Assembly: GCA_947179485.1 (NCBI GenBank)
Contig: OX359245.1
Location: forward strand, 59,073,067-59,137,066
Reading direction: 5' to 3'
Length of the DNA stretch: 64,000 nt
Source of the DNA: Allacma fusca
Taxonomy: Eukaryota; Arthropoda; Collembola; Symphypleona; Sminthuridae
Shown here: piece by piece, positions 1-10,290 of the stretch
Layout of the letters: every line of letters starts with the position of its first letter
Position numbering within the stretch: position 1 is the first letter of the stretch
Made by a program: the position numbers and the translations under genes
The notes under the pieces: generated by a model
The model's input: the letters and a program-made list of their open reading frames with translations, nothing else
Told to the model about the DNA's origin: nothing
Databases searched by the model: none

Positions 1-825
1 AGGACAGTCCTTCATGAGACATCTCCGAAGGAAGAGACATTGCACACTCTGTTGTGTGAAGCCGAGGCGATAGTCAACCGACATCCGTTGACTGAGGTCC
101 CATCTGAGCCAGAGGAGACGGAAGCTCTGACGCCCAACCATTTTCTTCTACTAAAATCGGGATTGGAGTCTGATCATTCTACAATTTTAGAGAGAGACCA
201 GCCTCCAGGAGTGTTCACTAAGGATGAGTTTTACCATCGGAAGCAGTGGAGGATTGCCCAACGCTTGGCGGACATGTTCTGGTCCAGATGGGTACGAGAG
301 TACTTACCAGTACTCAACCGACAGAGTAAATGGTTTAAAGTGACCAAACCGGTAGCTGTTGGGGACATGGCCATCCTGGCGGACTACAACCTCCCGAGGA
401 ATAGCTGGCCAAAGGGAATCATTACGGAGGTGCATCCTGGAAGTGACGGATTGGTAAGGGTCGTAACTCTGAAAACATCTTCGGGAATTTACAAGAGGCC
501 GATTGCCAAGATTTGCGTTCTGGATCTCCAACCACGTGAGGATGAGGTGACCTCATCGGGGGGGAACATGTCATCACAGATCGCAAATAAAATCATCAGA
601 AATAATGCTAGTAATAATTATGAAAACATGGCTGACATTCCCGTCTCAGATACAGAGAAAATGTCAGAGTTAGTAATAGGAGCCAATGAGAAGGCATCAC
701 CAACGGGCAAAGGCGAAGGTGCAACTATAAATACACTGTGCAAAGCCTCCGGCAATGGAATTACCAGGAACGCTGGAGGAGTTGGAGAGAAGGAAATTTC
801 TGAGAATAAAATGCTACTTCGTTGA
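1..825 (+). CDS. BEL/Pao retrotransposon pol, C-terminal part (runs in from outside the window)
   Basis: The frame is open from base 1, so this is the tail of a longer polyprotein. The N-terminal residues fit the end of a BEL/Pao integrase (the stretch around EAEAIVNRHPLTE and ALTPNHFLL). They are followed by the usual C-terminal domain of BEL polyproteins (DUF5641 type), with RWVREYLPVL, VGDMAIL and RPIAKICVLDL at about residues 85-165. The last 85 or so codons run past the polypurine tract into the 3' LTR, as they also do in the complete BEL element at 56-62 kb. The two elements are only distantly similar in protein sequence and their LTRs differ, so they are different families. Whether the copy is functional cannot be judged, since gag, protease and RT lie outside the window. 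Confidence 0.88.
   Translation, partial: RTVLHETSPKEETLHTLLCEAEAIVNRHPLTEVPSEPEETEALTPNHFLLLKSGLESDHSTILERDQPPGVFTKDEFYHRKQWRIAQRLADMFWSRWVREYLPVLNRQSKWFKVTKPVAVGDMAILADYNLPRNSWPKGIITEVHPGSDGLVRVVTLKTSSGIYKRPIAKICVLDLQPREDEVTSSGGNMSSQIANKIIRNNASNNYENMADIPVSDTEKMSELVIGANEKASPTGKGEGATINTLCKASGNGITRNAGGVGEKEISENKMLLR
558..568 (+). promoter_or_regulatory. polypurine tract of the BEL element
   Basis: A run of G followed by AACA lies directly before the TG that starts the LTR, inside the pol reading frame. In BEL-type elements this is the plus-strand primer site. The complete element has an equivalent G-rich tract at the same relative place (complement of 56489-56499), which supports the assignment. 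Confidence 0.7.
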
Positions 826-1437
826 GAGCCAGGTGTTCAAGCCCTTAGGTCAAGTTTACCTAGGAATGCAGTTCTAATAATAAGTGTGAATGTTGTAATG
901 ATAATAATAATTATTATTTTTAATGGCTGAACGTTTTTGTAATGCGACGTGGACACTTACTGGGGTCTACTTTGAAATTAACTTGATGAAACAGAATCAA
1001 TCATCGTCCTAAAGCCGGAGAGTCGAGGTAGACTCTTAAATCTCTCCGCACTTTCCTAATTATTTTTCCTGGAAGTTATTTATTTTATATTATTTGTATA
1101 ATTTTGAAAGTACATTTTTACTTAGAATTTTGTCAAAGTATTTATTTTGCTGACTTAAATATATATATTATTTTTCCCTGTTAGTTGAAATATTTGTCTT
1201 AAATGGTTTGAAGTATAAACTTATAATTAATTTGTGAAATCTTAAATGAAGTTAAATACTTAAATTAAACACTAATTTTCTCAAAACACCTAGTGGATTC
1301 TACACACCCATTCATTATCCATACAGAGTAGGAAAAAATTAAAGTAACTTTTCCTACAGTTCTACAATTTTGTTCTTTGTCACTCTACGCTAGTTATTGC
1401 AGGTCGAGTGTTGTTGTCCTCGAGTCTGTCGACGACA
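569..1437 (+). repeat. 3' LTR of a BEL/Pao element
   Basis: The LTR starts TGTCATC right after the polypurine tract and ends GACGACA, an imperfect inverted terminus. At the next base, 1438, receptor exon sequence resumes in mid-codon context (compare TTATGGAATCAC in the other copies). That junction sets the right edge. The body is AT-rich and shows no other gene. The 5' LTR and left target duplication lie outside the window. Confidence 0.72.
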
Positions 1438-1790
1438 TTATGGGATCACAAAGATCATCTTCCCAGAATTGAAACATCCAAAATAAGACTAACGTTTTGG
1501 AAAATCAACTGCTTAGCTACTTTTCTTAACTTTTTATTTGTAATTGTGCGATGTGTCCAGGTCTTCGTGAACGCATCATCACCTGTGACAATAAAAGTGT
1601 ACATGCAATATACGATCTTGGTGTACTCTATCGGAATAATGCTTCACTGGATCAATGTGGTGCACAAAAGAGAATTTATAACACTAGTGAAGCACACCCT
1701 GGTTTTCCTGAAAAATTATGAAGGTAAGAGAATTTATCTAAATTCAATAATGTGTACAGCTATTATGTGAATCTTTCTATCACGTTTTTA

Positions 1791-2364
1791 GGGTGGCGTC
1801 ATGCAGCCCCTTAGTAAAATAACCTTGTCTGCACGTACATGTGTCCCTCTGCACGATTGCGCAAGCACTACTGAACCGATTTCATTGAAATATTTCATGG
1901 ACATTACTCGTATCAAAAGTAAGACTAAGTTCGTATTTGGTTGAATTCGGTCGGATAGTTTTTTCGAAAAACATCTGTCAAATTTTGGACTTAATGTCAA
2001 ATGACTGTTATCTCTGAAACTACAGAATCGATTTCAATGAAACTTTTTGTGAATATTGCTTATGTAAGTAGAAATGGCTATTGTGTATGTGGTTGAAATC
2101 AGCCCGATAGTTTTTTCGAAAACAATTCTTGAAATTTTGGACTTTATGTCAAATGACTGTTACCACTTAAACTACCGACTGAATCGATTTCAATGAGACT
2201 TTTTTATGAATATTGCTTATGTAAAAAGTACTGGTTAATGTCTACGTGGTTGAAATCGGCCCGATAGTTTTTTCGCAAAATTCAGAAATTTTGAAAAAAA
2301 AAATTATCCTGATTGCGGTAGCTGACTCGACCCGTCGCGAAGCCTCTAATTAACGCGTAGCGAT
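1791..2364. repeat. inserted repeat in intron 1 of copy A, with degenerate internal units
   Basis: Intron 1 in other copies is about 80-110 nt. Here some 574 extra bases are flanked by TTTTTA on both sides, a possible 6-bp target duplication. Inside, a block of roughly 180 nt containing CGATTTCAATGAAAC and CCGATAGTTTTTTCG recurs three times in diverged form. The insert ends with GACTCGACCCGTCGCGAAGC and a short AT tail. No coding capacity is seen. The class is not recognised. Confidence 0.6.
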
Positions 2365-2974
2365 GATTTTTAATCATAACTTTTGAAACCTAACAGTCAT
2401 CAATGGACCAGTCAATGATCCCGCCAGAGGAAAATGGACGCGGATAAATCTGCTTTTCTTAAAGGGCTTACGTGCGATTATAACAACAAATGCCTTTGTT
2501 TTTGCTCTAAATGCTCTTTTACGACCGACATCTCCAGAGTTCACCACGTCTATGTGGGATAATGGGGAGTACCCAGCTGTCGCCAGAATTTTCCAAATCT
2601 TTAACTTCTTATTGTATGACATTACAGTTCGGTCATTGGGCATACATACGAGTTGCACTGTTTTCAGTTTTATAATGACGCTAAGAATCATCCTGACGGA
2701 ACTGAGGTTCTTGAATAGAAATAATATCCACCTACAAATATTACTCGCACCATTACCCGTATCATCGTTTTTCCTGTATTAGCGTATTTCATTTTTATTT
2801 TGTGGTGATGAACCTGATTTCATAGGATTTTGTTACAAGATTACAGATGTCAGAGCATTTTTATCGTTATTATGGTTACCCTAATTAGTAACGATTTAAA
2901 AATCTTCCTCCATTTTGGACATCTAGCAGCTGCATATTTTTTAAAACAAAACTTCCTTTTGTTAGTTCCTACTA

Positions 2975-3320
2975 GGTCATATGCTGGGGATGGGACAGTT
3001 CTGGAAAATATTTGTGTCTCCATGTTATTTCAGAACAGAGTCGAGACGAATGTTTTTATCGCGCAGGTTTCGGGATGGGACGATACACTAGATCAGGGCA
3101 GAAGCAAATACTTGTACAGCATGATATTGATGAAAAATGAATCCGTTTCGAGTTTGCTATTCTATATGTGAATATGTTTGAAGTAAAATTGCGTTATTAT
3201 TGGAGATGTTGATTTAGAAAAACGGAATTTAAAGATTTTTGTTTAAGAGTGAGATTCTGATAGGGACGGGATGTCCGTAGGTTTTTAAGACAGGGCGGAA
3301 TTGCAGGATAGAAAACGTTC
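2975..3320. repeat. GGGAC-rich dispersed repeat, copy 1
   Basis: This part of intron 2 of copy A is similar along its length to 32625-33075. Shared stretches include CCATGTTATTT, TATATGTGAATA and TTATTGGAG. Both copies have repeated GGGAC or GGGACGG near their edges. It is probably a non-autonomous DNA element, but I could not fix termini or a target duplication. Confidence 0.5.
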
Positions 3321-3874
3321 CCCGGTAGAAGCCTTAATACAGATTTGGAGAGTTACATTTTATGAATTTGTCTGTTGAATGTTGTTTACTTTTTAGGTTT
3401 GCAGCACAAAATGGAAATTTAAATCAGTTACAACAGAAAATTTCAATTTACAAATGCATTGAGTTACTCATAATAGAATACAATCAGGTATTCGGGTCTA
3501 CGTTTCTCCTTCATGGAACGCTGATGGCGATTTTCATTGCCGTGTTCTCATGCTACGGAACAATACGTTTCCATGTCGTTTTGGCTGCCACTTTAGCAGT
3601 TTTTGGCTGCAACTGTACCTTCATTAACTTGGCAATGTTTCAGTTTTTAGCGGAAATAAACAACCAGTCCGTAATATTGTTGAGAAACAACTATCAAAGC
3701 CTGTATTTGTTACAAATTTCACAGGAAAGACTTTTCTTGCAAAAATATTTACGAAGCTTAAGATCCTTGAAAATCATTATCGCAGACGTGTTCTTCGTGG
3801 ATATGTTCATAGTGTTAACGCTGGCCGAAGTTATCTTTGACAGTAAAATAAATTTTCTGCTGTTATACTAGTAC

Positions 3875-3942
3875 GTGAAGCTCCCATGCAATGTTTTGAT
3901 ACTTGTACATATTTTTGCTGATTATATTACTTTATCTTCTAG
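3875..3942 (+). other. 3' UTR intron of copy A (pattern shared by the family)
   Basis: The donor GTGAAG starts three bases after the TAG stop. The acceptor TTCTAG precedes GAAATC, and the downstream exon contains AATAAA. Equivalent introns are seen in B (13902-13983), D (20659-20733), H (44278-44360), I (47106-47178) and fragment J (about 49388-49469). Confidence 0.6.
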
Positions 3943-4599
3943 GAAATCTACCCCCAGGAGGAAACACCACCAATAAAATTGAATCTGTTGAAGGAGAAAT
4001 GTTTCCAATGAAGCTCCTGAATTCTCGTGAAAAGGTGTGTGTCATTCACGTCATATTGCTAAATATTATGTGCAATAATTTATATTACGTTTTGGTGTAT
4101 GCTTTAATTTCTTATAATAACAATAGTTAATCCTGGCAACTGTTTTACTTTTGTAAATGAACTGAAGATTGCAATATATACACATGTTGTCAGTGTATCA
4201 CTTGCAGCTATTTTATTATACTTTTGACAACATTACAGCACTGACTTCTGCCAAGTTATAATACTATGTTTTGAATTCGATGAAAATATTTGAAAAAAGT
4301 AGCACATGAAGTTAATATTCTGTATTTGGAATCCGCATGCTGCTAATACGTTGATGGACCTTAATCAATTTGATTCCCATTTTCGTTTTCCGTGCGTAAC
4401 TTGCGAGAAAATGAGGAACCAATGGATTGCATGCACCATTTTAAATTCATTTGAATCCTTCCCGCTAACACTGGCAACAAATCCTTAATCTAATTAAGTT
4501 CATTAATGCAAGAGTTTTTACACGGTGAGAATATTCATAAAGAAGGTTCAGAACGGTGTAGAAGATTTAAGCTATCGTTCCGTCCATCCTACTCAACAT
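3943..4599. other. 3' UTR exon of copy A, then intergenic sequence
   Basis: The first bases are the presumed non-coding last exon, with AATAAA near 3973. The remainder is AT-rich, with short open frames only, and resembles the downstream flank of copy D in places (a GTGTGTCATTCACGTCATATTG-like stretch near 4037). No gene is supported. Confidence 0.5.
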
Positions 4600-4983
4600 C
4601 AGGGGTCGGATTTTTGTAGGAAGACGGGAAGATTCTTCCCAGGGAAAAATATTTCTGGCAGGGAATATCTCAAAGGGAAGGGATTTATTTTTACGAACAG
4701 GGATTTTTACAATCGTTGACCTTTTTTTTGGCAGGGATTTTCGTTGACGGGTTTCAGGGAAATTTGTTAAGCAAACAGGGATTTTTGGCTTGATTGGCCA
4801 AATTTGGCAGGGATTTCACGTCTTGTAAGGGATTATTTTTGGAAACAGGGATTTTAAAAATCGTTGACCTTTTTTTCAGCAGGGATTTTTGAAATCGTTG
4901 AGGACCTACAAGCAGGGAGATAATAGTCAGCAGGGAAATTCAGAAATAATCTTCCGGGGAGATTTACAGAAATCCGACCCCTG
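4600..4983. mobile_element. hAT-like MITE, CAGGGGTCGG family, free copy
   Basis: The ends are inverted: CAGGGGTCGGATTT at the left and AAATCCGACCCCTG at the right. The flanks CTCAACAT and CTCAGCAC match 6 of 8 and fit an aged 8-bp target duplication. The interior repeats CAGGGATTTTT many times and has no coding capacity. Related copies lie in intron 2 of receptors D (19166-19403), I (46092-46326) and M (63046-63385), with an inverted partial copy at about 48497-48760. Confidence 0.8.
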
Positions 4984-5019
4984 CTCAGCACCTTACCTCA
5001 TCATTCTGTTTGTTCTGAT

Positions 5020-6287
5020 CAGTGCTCGGACTGGGTACGGGTAATACTCGGGTAAATGGGTATGGGTACTGGTATGGGTACTACCTGAGTACAGAATTTG
5101 CGTACTCGCAAGTACGCGGGTACTACCCGGGTACTCTGGATTTTACAGTAGAAAATGAAGTGGGTACATGTACTGGCATGAGTACTCACTCAGTGACAAT
5201 CGGGTAGTACCCAATAGATACGGGTATTACAATGTAAAATACCTGTACCCATGGGTGCTGTACCCGAGTATTTTTGGGTACTTCAAGGATTCCTTCTGGG
5301 ATGGATTACTATGGCTAACAATAAGACCTGCCAACCGTGAAGTTGCTTGTTTCTTTGTATACAGATACTTGCGTTAGTGACAGAGCCAATGACTTTATTT
5401 CATTTATGATTGCAATCTAACGATTCCTCTCAGATCTAATAAAAAAATGGATAGTCAGTCAGATTGTCTGTTTATCGACTGAAACAATGAAGCTCATCAA
5501 AGAATTATTTCATGGGGCAGGACCAATGAAGCTAATTAAATTTAATTAGCTTCTTTGGAAGCGCAGCATTACAATTATTTAAAGACGCTCTACGAGATAA
5601 GTTCGAAATAAATATACATTTCTTAGTTTCGAACCAGATCAGTTATTTAATGGTACAAGTAATTACCCAGGTTTGCCCATTAGAAAACTCTGAGGCATCT
5701 TGTGCATGCAATTTGAGCATTTTCAATTCTGGGAAATTTATGACACTTTGAATATTTGTACAATTCTGGAATGAAAAATATTATTCACTGCTGACATGAT
5801 GTATATTTCAAACAAGAAACAAAATAAAAAAATAATAATATTAAAATTAAATCATAAATGAACTTAAATAATTTTTTAAACAATTTGAAACAGCACCCCC
5901 TAACGCCCCCTTAACGCCTAGAGTAATTCACAAAATCCGGGGCATTTTTAATGGGGGTCAAAAAACTGAAAAATTTAAACAGTTTCAGCTGAACAGGCAA
6001 ATGTCTTCTGGCATTTTCAATCGGCCAAACTTCCAGTACCCTGGTAATACCCGGGTACAAACAATAGATACTCGAGTACGGGTACAGGTTTTGGGTACAT
6101 TATGGGTACGGGTAAATTGTGGGTACAGGTACTACATTGTAGTTTCAAGTATGGGTACGGGTACTGAAATAATTTACCCGGGTACTCGGGTATGGGTACG
6201 GGTATAGGTACAGCATTTTGCCGTACCCGATATTCGGGTGCGGGTATGGATACGGGTACACGGTTTCTGTACCCAGTCCGAGCACTG
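5020..6287. mobile_element. hAT-like MITE with GGGTAC-rich ends
   Basis: Termini are CAGTGCTCGGACTGGGTAC and its inverted match GTACCCAGTCCGAGCACTG. The flanks GTTCTGAT and GTTGTGAT match 7 of 8 and are taken as the 8-bp target duplication of hAT elements. Subterminal regions at both ends are packed with GGGTAC and GTACCC motifs. The middle is AT-rich with no transposase. The terminal CTCGGAC core is shared with the element at 35276-36118, which suggests a common superfamily. Confidence 0.82.
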
Positions 6288-6295
6288 GTTGTGAT

Positions 6296-6708
6296 CATTG
6301 TTTATTGAAATACAAGTGCATTTAGATTTTTAAAATTCGAATTCCATTTGGACTCTTTCGATTTATTATCTATTCTAAATGATTGAATGACCAAATAGGA
6401 ACATCATATAGTAGCGTATTTACTCAAATCGCCCAGATTAAAAGAACATTCCCGATAGGACACCATTACCAATACGTAGTATGCTGGTCACTGCCATTCT
6501 TGATATTCTTATCCTGTCCGTATTGATAGCTTGCATAATTATGTATGTATATCATTTGTTGAACCTGACCCAATTTTCGATCATTTCATCCTTTTTACAA
6601 TGCAGAAAGCTATAGACGTTCTGGTGATTCTTTTTGCAATGCACCCCCCCCCATTATGTACAAATACTTACTATAACCGTCTAAAGCATTTTATCATTAC
6701 GTTATAAG
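6296..6708. other. intergenic spacer between two hAT elements
   Basis: AT-rich host sequence with no gene, no clear repeat and no long open frame. Confidence 0.5.
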
Positions 6709-7321
6709 GTCATAATCAGACCTGGATAACGTTATGGTATAACGTTATTGAATAACGTTATTAACGGAAAAATGACAATAACGGCTTTTGAAATCAAATC
6801 GAAAACCAAAAAAAAAATATTTACGACCAACGAAAACAAACAATAAATGTGTTTCAGTAAAAACCGAAACCAAAACTGAAACGAAAAAATTACGGTTATT
6901 TTAGGTTTTTCCTCAACTGTAAAGGCAACCAATACTCCAACTTCCAACTGTCGATTGAACTCAACGTGAACGTATGCCGCTTGAATACGTGGCTAATTGT
7001 AAACTTATTTTATATGAGTATGTATGTACATATATAGCGGTACGTTGATTACTCACCTAGTACACATAAATTGCTTATTGTCAGATTCATTAAATTTAAG
7101 CGTATTTCGACCTGTGTATTGTTAGTTTCATACAAACATACATCTGCTTTTTCTAATTATTTTTCGATTTCAGCATATTTTGGTTTCTGCTAATAGTGCT
7201 AATTGTTAGTTCCACTTTATTAACAAGTTGTCGACCAGCCTGAAGCTAATGTTTCCGATGTCGAGGAAGACCCGTTTGAAGTATTTATTAGGAATAAAGA
7301 CAAAAACAAAGAATCTGCATA

Positions 7322-8035
7322 CAGTCGACTCTCCTTATATATAGCGTCTCTCCCTATAGAGTCACTCTCCCTATAAAGTCATCCTGGGTTCCTCCCAAGC
7401 TAAATTATATGCTAATTTCTACCTTTATAGCGTCACTCGTTATAACGTCAGTTCCTTTATAAAGTCGCTTTTTGTGCCGCCGTAGGGTGAAAGCGTACCC
7501 TTATAACGTCATGTTGACGATACAACTCGTCAAACCTAGCTAAATAACAGACTGGTGCTGTAATTTTAAAGTTATTTTTATTCTTCAGTTTCACTATAAT
7601 TGCATTAGCTAATAATGTCTCGACGTTATAAAATACTGGAAGGCACGTGTTATTGTAAAGATATGTGTAAGCGTGGTTAACGACATTGATTAAGAATTAC
7701 AATTTTCACTGTTTGAAAACTTTTGCAAATGTTCTGAGAAGTCTTATTGAGATTCAGAAAATACTTTATGCAATCCTGACCTTTTTTGTTGGTGTTAGTG
7801 GCGTGAGAAACTTCGAAAAATGTTATAATCTATTTATTAATATTAACCATTTTTATTCTCATTCTACATAGACATACATTATGTGCCAAATGAAGCGAGA
7901 CATGACTCCAATTTAACTAAAAACGGAACATTTGCAATTAAACCGTTATTTATATGATGTGCCTCTATAACGTCGTTCCCTTATAACGTCACTTTTTGGG
8001 AGATTTATTGATGTCATTATAGAGAGAGTCGACTG
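7322..8035. mobile_element. pogo/Tigger-like MITE nested in the hAT element
   Basis: The inverted ends CAGTCGACTCTC and GAGAGTCGACTG are flanked by TA on both sides, as expected for Tc1/mariner-type insertion. The subterminal regions repeat TATAACGTC and TATAGCGTC motifs, typical of pogo/Tigger derivatives. There is no transposase. Because it sits inside the hAT element, it is the younger of the two. Confidence 0.8.
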
Positions 8036-8134
8036 TATACGGCTACTGTGTCCAGTAGAACAGCATTGTTGGAAGGTTTAGCCTTATAATTCCGCGTAAA
8101 AAAAATAAAAAAGGCGTCAGTGTGATCTATTGGA

Positions 8135-8321
8135 ATGGTGGGCCATTATTGGTCCAACTTCATTGAAATATATAGCCGGAGTAATTATTTGTCTTGCTGC
8201 GATTTAAGTGAGTGTTGAACGCCTGTTTTCAGCCTTAGCATTTGTCTTACCTGAAAGACGAAGCAGTATCATGGCCGAGGTATTGAACGCCGTTTTGTTC
8301 CTTCGAACTAATGGATTTTGA
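8135..8321 (+). pseudogene. hAT transposase C-terminal dimerisation remnant
   Basis: One frame reads WWAIIGPTSLKYIAGVIICL, then an in-frame TAA, then SVERLFSALAF, PERRSSIMAEV and VLFLRTNGF before a stop. The SVERLFS and LFLRTN motifs are the hallmarks of the hAT C-terminal dimerisation domain. The internal stop and the lack of the upstream catalytic part show that it is dead. It runs in the + direction of the element. Confidence 0.8.
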
Positions 8322-8593
8322 ATGGTATATCTTATGAAGTTTCCACGGTTTTGAAATGTTTGAATAATGCTTGTGTTATTATTCCAATCAAATGAATTTA
8401 AAAATATATCTACAAAATTTGTTGAATACCGTTATTAACCGTTTAACCGAATTCATTTTGATTGAAAACCGTTTTAACCGATAACTGTATTTTAAAATAA
8501 CGAAAACAAAAGCAAAAACGGAAAAAAATTTACAATAACGTATGACGAACTAACGGAAACCTTATTTTTCGGTTATCCAGGTCTGGTCATAAT

Positions 8594-9284
8594 TACATTT
8601 ATTACTCAAGATAAAACCAATCTTGCTTAACTTCTGCGAAAGCTAACTATTCAACACATTAATCAACCACATTATTCAACACAATGGACGCGCAAAATTT
8701 CCGAAAAGAGCAAATAGTTTACCCCCCTTTTTTAAAATTAATGTGAACAATTTCCGTAAGTGCGAATATTTGCTAGACACGCCACTTATTCTTTCGAAAC
8801 TATGCATGAGTTTCAGGAAGTTTCATAATGGATGATGCTTATCTGGAAAGTCGGGTATAAATAATAGCGTTAAAGCGCTTAGAGACGGTGTAAGCTCAGT
8901 CTATTCCTTGATAATTTGTGAGGACTAAATTATCTCCTTAAAAATCATTACAAATTGCAACTATGACCAGCTAAATGGAGTTTAGCTGCAGAACAATTAC
9001 ATTATCTGATTGGTTTTAATATTTCCAGAATTATCTATTCGCACTCTTATCTTTCACATAACATAGCAACCTTTGCGGCAGTTCCACTGGAGACATTTAA
9101 ATAACTGTAGGAAAGAATAATCGACTCAATGATTTGGTTAATCATATAATTTAAGAAATTATTTTCTATCTGATTTTCCTAAACTGAATGTCATTATCTA
9201 TACAGTTGGCTTTGGAATTTTAAACGTTTCTTCAATTTCGGTGGCTAGAACTAGAGCGCAATTTTTGTACAGTCTGTTTTAATA
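8594..9284. other. intergenic sequence, paralogous to the flank upstream of receptor H
   Basis: No gene is seen. Parts match 41110-41500 and 42335-42500 (for example CAACTATGACCAGCTA near 8960 and AACCTTTGCGGCAGTTCC near 9068). This shows that the intergenic DNA of the cluster was duplicated together with the genes. Confidence 0.5.
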
Positions 9285-9382
9285 AGTACGTAATTAATTA
9301 GTTAATAAGTAAGTAATTAATTATTTAATAAGTAAGTAATTAATTATTTAATAAGTAAGTAATTAATTATTTAATAAGTAAT
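9285..9382. repeat. AT-rich tandem repeat, about 24-bp unit, four copies
   Basis: The unit TAATAAGTAAGTAATTAATTATT recurs about four times with few changes. It is a local minisatellite in intergenic DNA with no coding role seen. Confidence 0.8.
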
Positions 9383-9999
9383 TGTTAAATTTATAATTTT
9401 CCTGGTTTTGGAGGAATGGAATAGTGATGAATATTATTTTATTGTGATGATTGTGTCCTATTTTACAGTATTAGGACCCAGTTCACCCCGCTAATGTATC
9501 ACCTTATTACAAGATGAGGTACAACATTAAAAGAAAGAAAAAATAATTGTTTTTACTTCACACTGTAATCAATTCAGCTTATCTCATTCGGTTCATATAT
9601 TTCGCTAACATACTATTTTACTTTCATTAATATTTTTCGTTTCGCAAATGAATTAAAACACTTGGATTGTGTTAAATTAAAGTATTAAAATAAATTGCTT
9701 GTTATAGCGATGTGTCAGAATAAATGACATACGTATGCATATTTCTAAAACCGATTGTTCATAAAATACAGACGACCGTCATTCATCTCGTATTTGTAGG
9801 AAGAATGCCCAATTTTGTGAGCTACATTAAAGACAATTCGAAATGTATAATTCCTATGGATTTGCGTTTGTATTTTTCGAAATTTGGCAGTTGATTCTTT
9901 CTGGGAATTGGCAGAAGTAGATTCAAGGGGACAACACAACTTGGGTAATATAATTTCTTTCGACTTCTTTCCGAACATCTTCCAAAACTGCATAATGCG
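9383..9999. other. intergenic, no gene supported
   Basis: AT-rich sequence. The open frames near 9745-10110 on the minus strand arise partly from the hairpin that follows and show no family resemblance. Confidence 0.45.
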
Positions 10000-10290
10000 T
10001 ACTCTAAAATCAAAAACAAATTGGTGACAGCTTGTTAGTGATTGATTGATTACCCACGGCTCCTCCCGTAAAAAATTGACCCATCCATACGCGCGAAAAT
10101 CGTATTGCAATGTTTTTCCATTGCGAGAGCAAAGGATTTCTAGATCAATAGATTTCTATCGCAATGGAAAAACATTGCGATACGATTTTCGCGCGTATGG
10201 ATGGGTCAATTTTTTACGGGAGGAGCCGTGGGTAATCAATCAATCACTAACAAGCTGTCACCAATTTTTTATTTATTTTAGAGACTGCCT
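10000..10290. repeat. long near-perfect inverted repeat (hairpin)
   Basis: Arms 10018-10126 and 10159-10267 are reverse complements with only about one mismatch over some 109 bp, separated by 32 bases. Outside these the match continues less perfectly, to about 10000 and 10290. The same peptide, including VNFLREEPWVINQ, is encoded on both strands as a by-product of the symmetry. It may be a fold-back element or a hairpin RNA source. No target duplication was found. Confidence 0.85.

Larger units (their letters stand above)
1438..3871 (+). pseudogene. receptor copy A, exon 1 truncated by an LTR element
   Basis: Exons are 1438-1723, 2397-2706 and 3397-3871. The visible codons have no stop or frameshift. 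Exon joins have the family phases (G|TC between exons 1 and 2, AG|G between exons 2 and 3). The start codon and about 28 N-terminal residues are missing because a BEL LTR abuts exon 1 at 1438. Predicted membrane segments 1-7 are kept, and the C-terminus ends SKINFLLLY. Intron 1 is enlarged to 673 nt by an inserted repeat (1791-2364). Intron 2 carries a GGGAC-rich repeat (about 2975-3320). A 3' UTR intron (3875-3942) follows the stop. The family resembles insect gustatory receptors. This copy is probably non-functional unless its 5' part lies upstream of the retrotransposon and is spliced across it. Confidence 0.75.
6717..8585 (+). mobile_element. hAT element with decayed transposase and a nested insertion
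   Basis: Inverted ends read CAGACCTGGATAAC and GTTATCCAGGTCTG. A perfect 8-bp target duplication, GTCATAAT, lies at 6709-6716 and 8586-8593. Both subterminal regions are rich in AACGG and CCGTT motifs. Most of the transposase gene is missing, but the C-terminal dimerisation region is recognisable at about 8135-8321. A pogo-like MITE is nested at 7322-8035. Confidence 0.85.

Noticed and set aside
5022..6298. Tyr- and Pro-rich open frames near 5.0-6.3 kb
   Set aside because: They translate the GGGTAC/GTACCC subterminal repeats of a hAT-like MITE.
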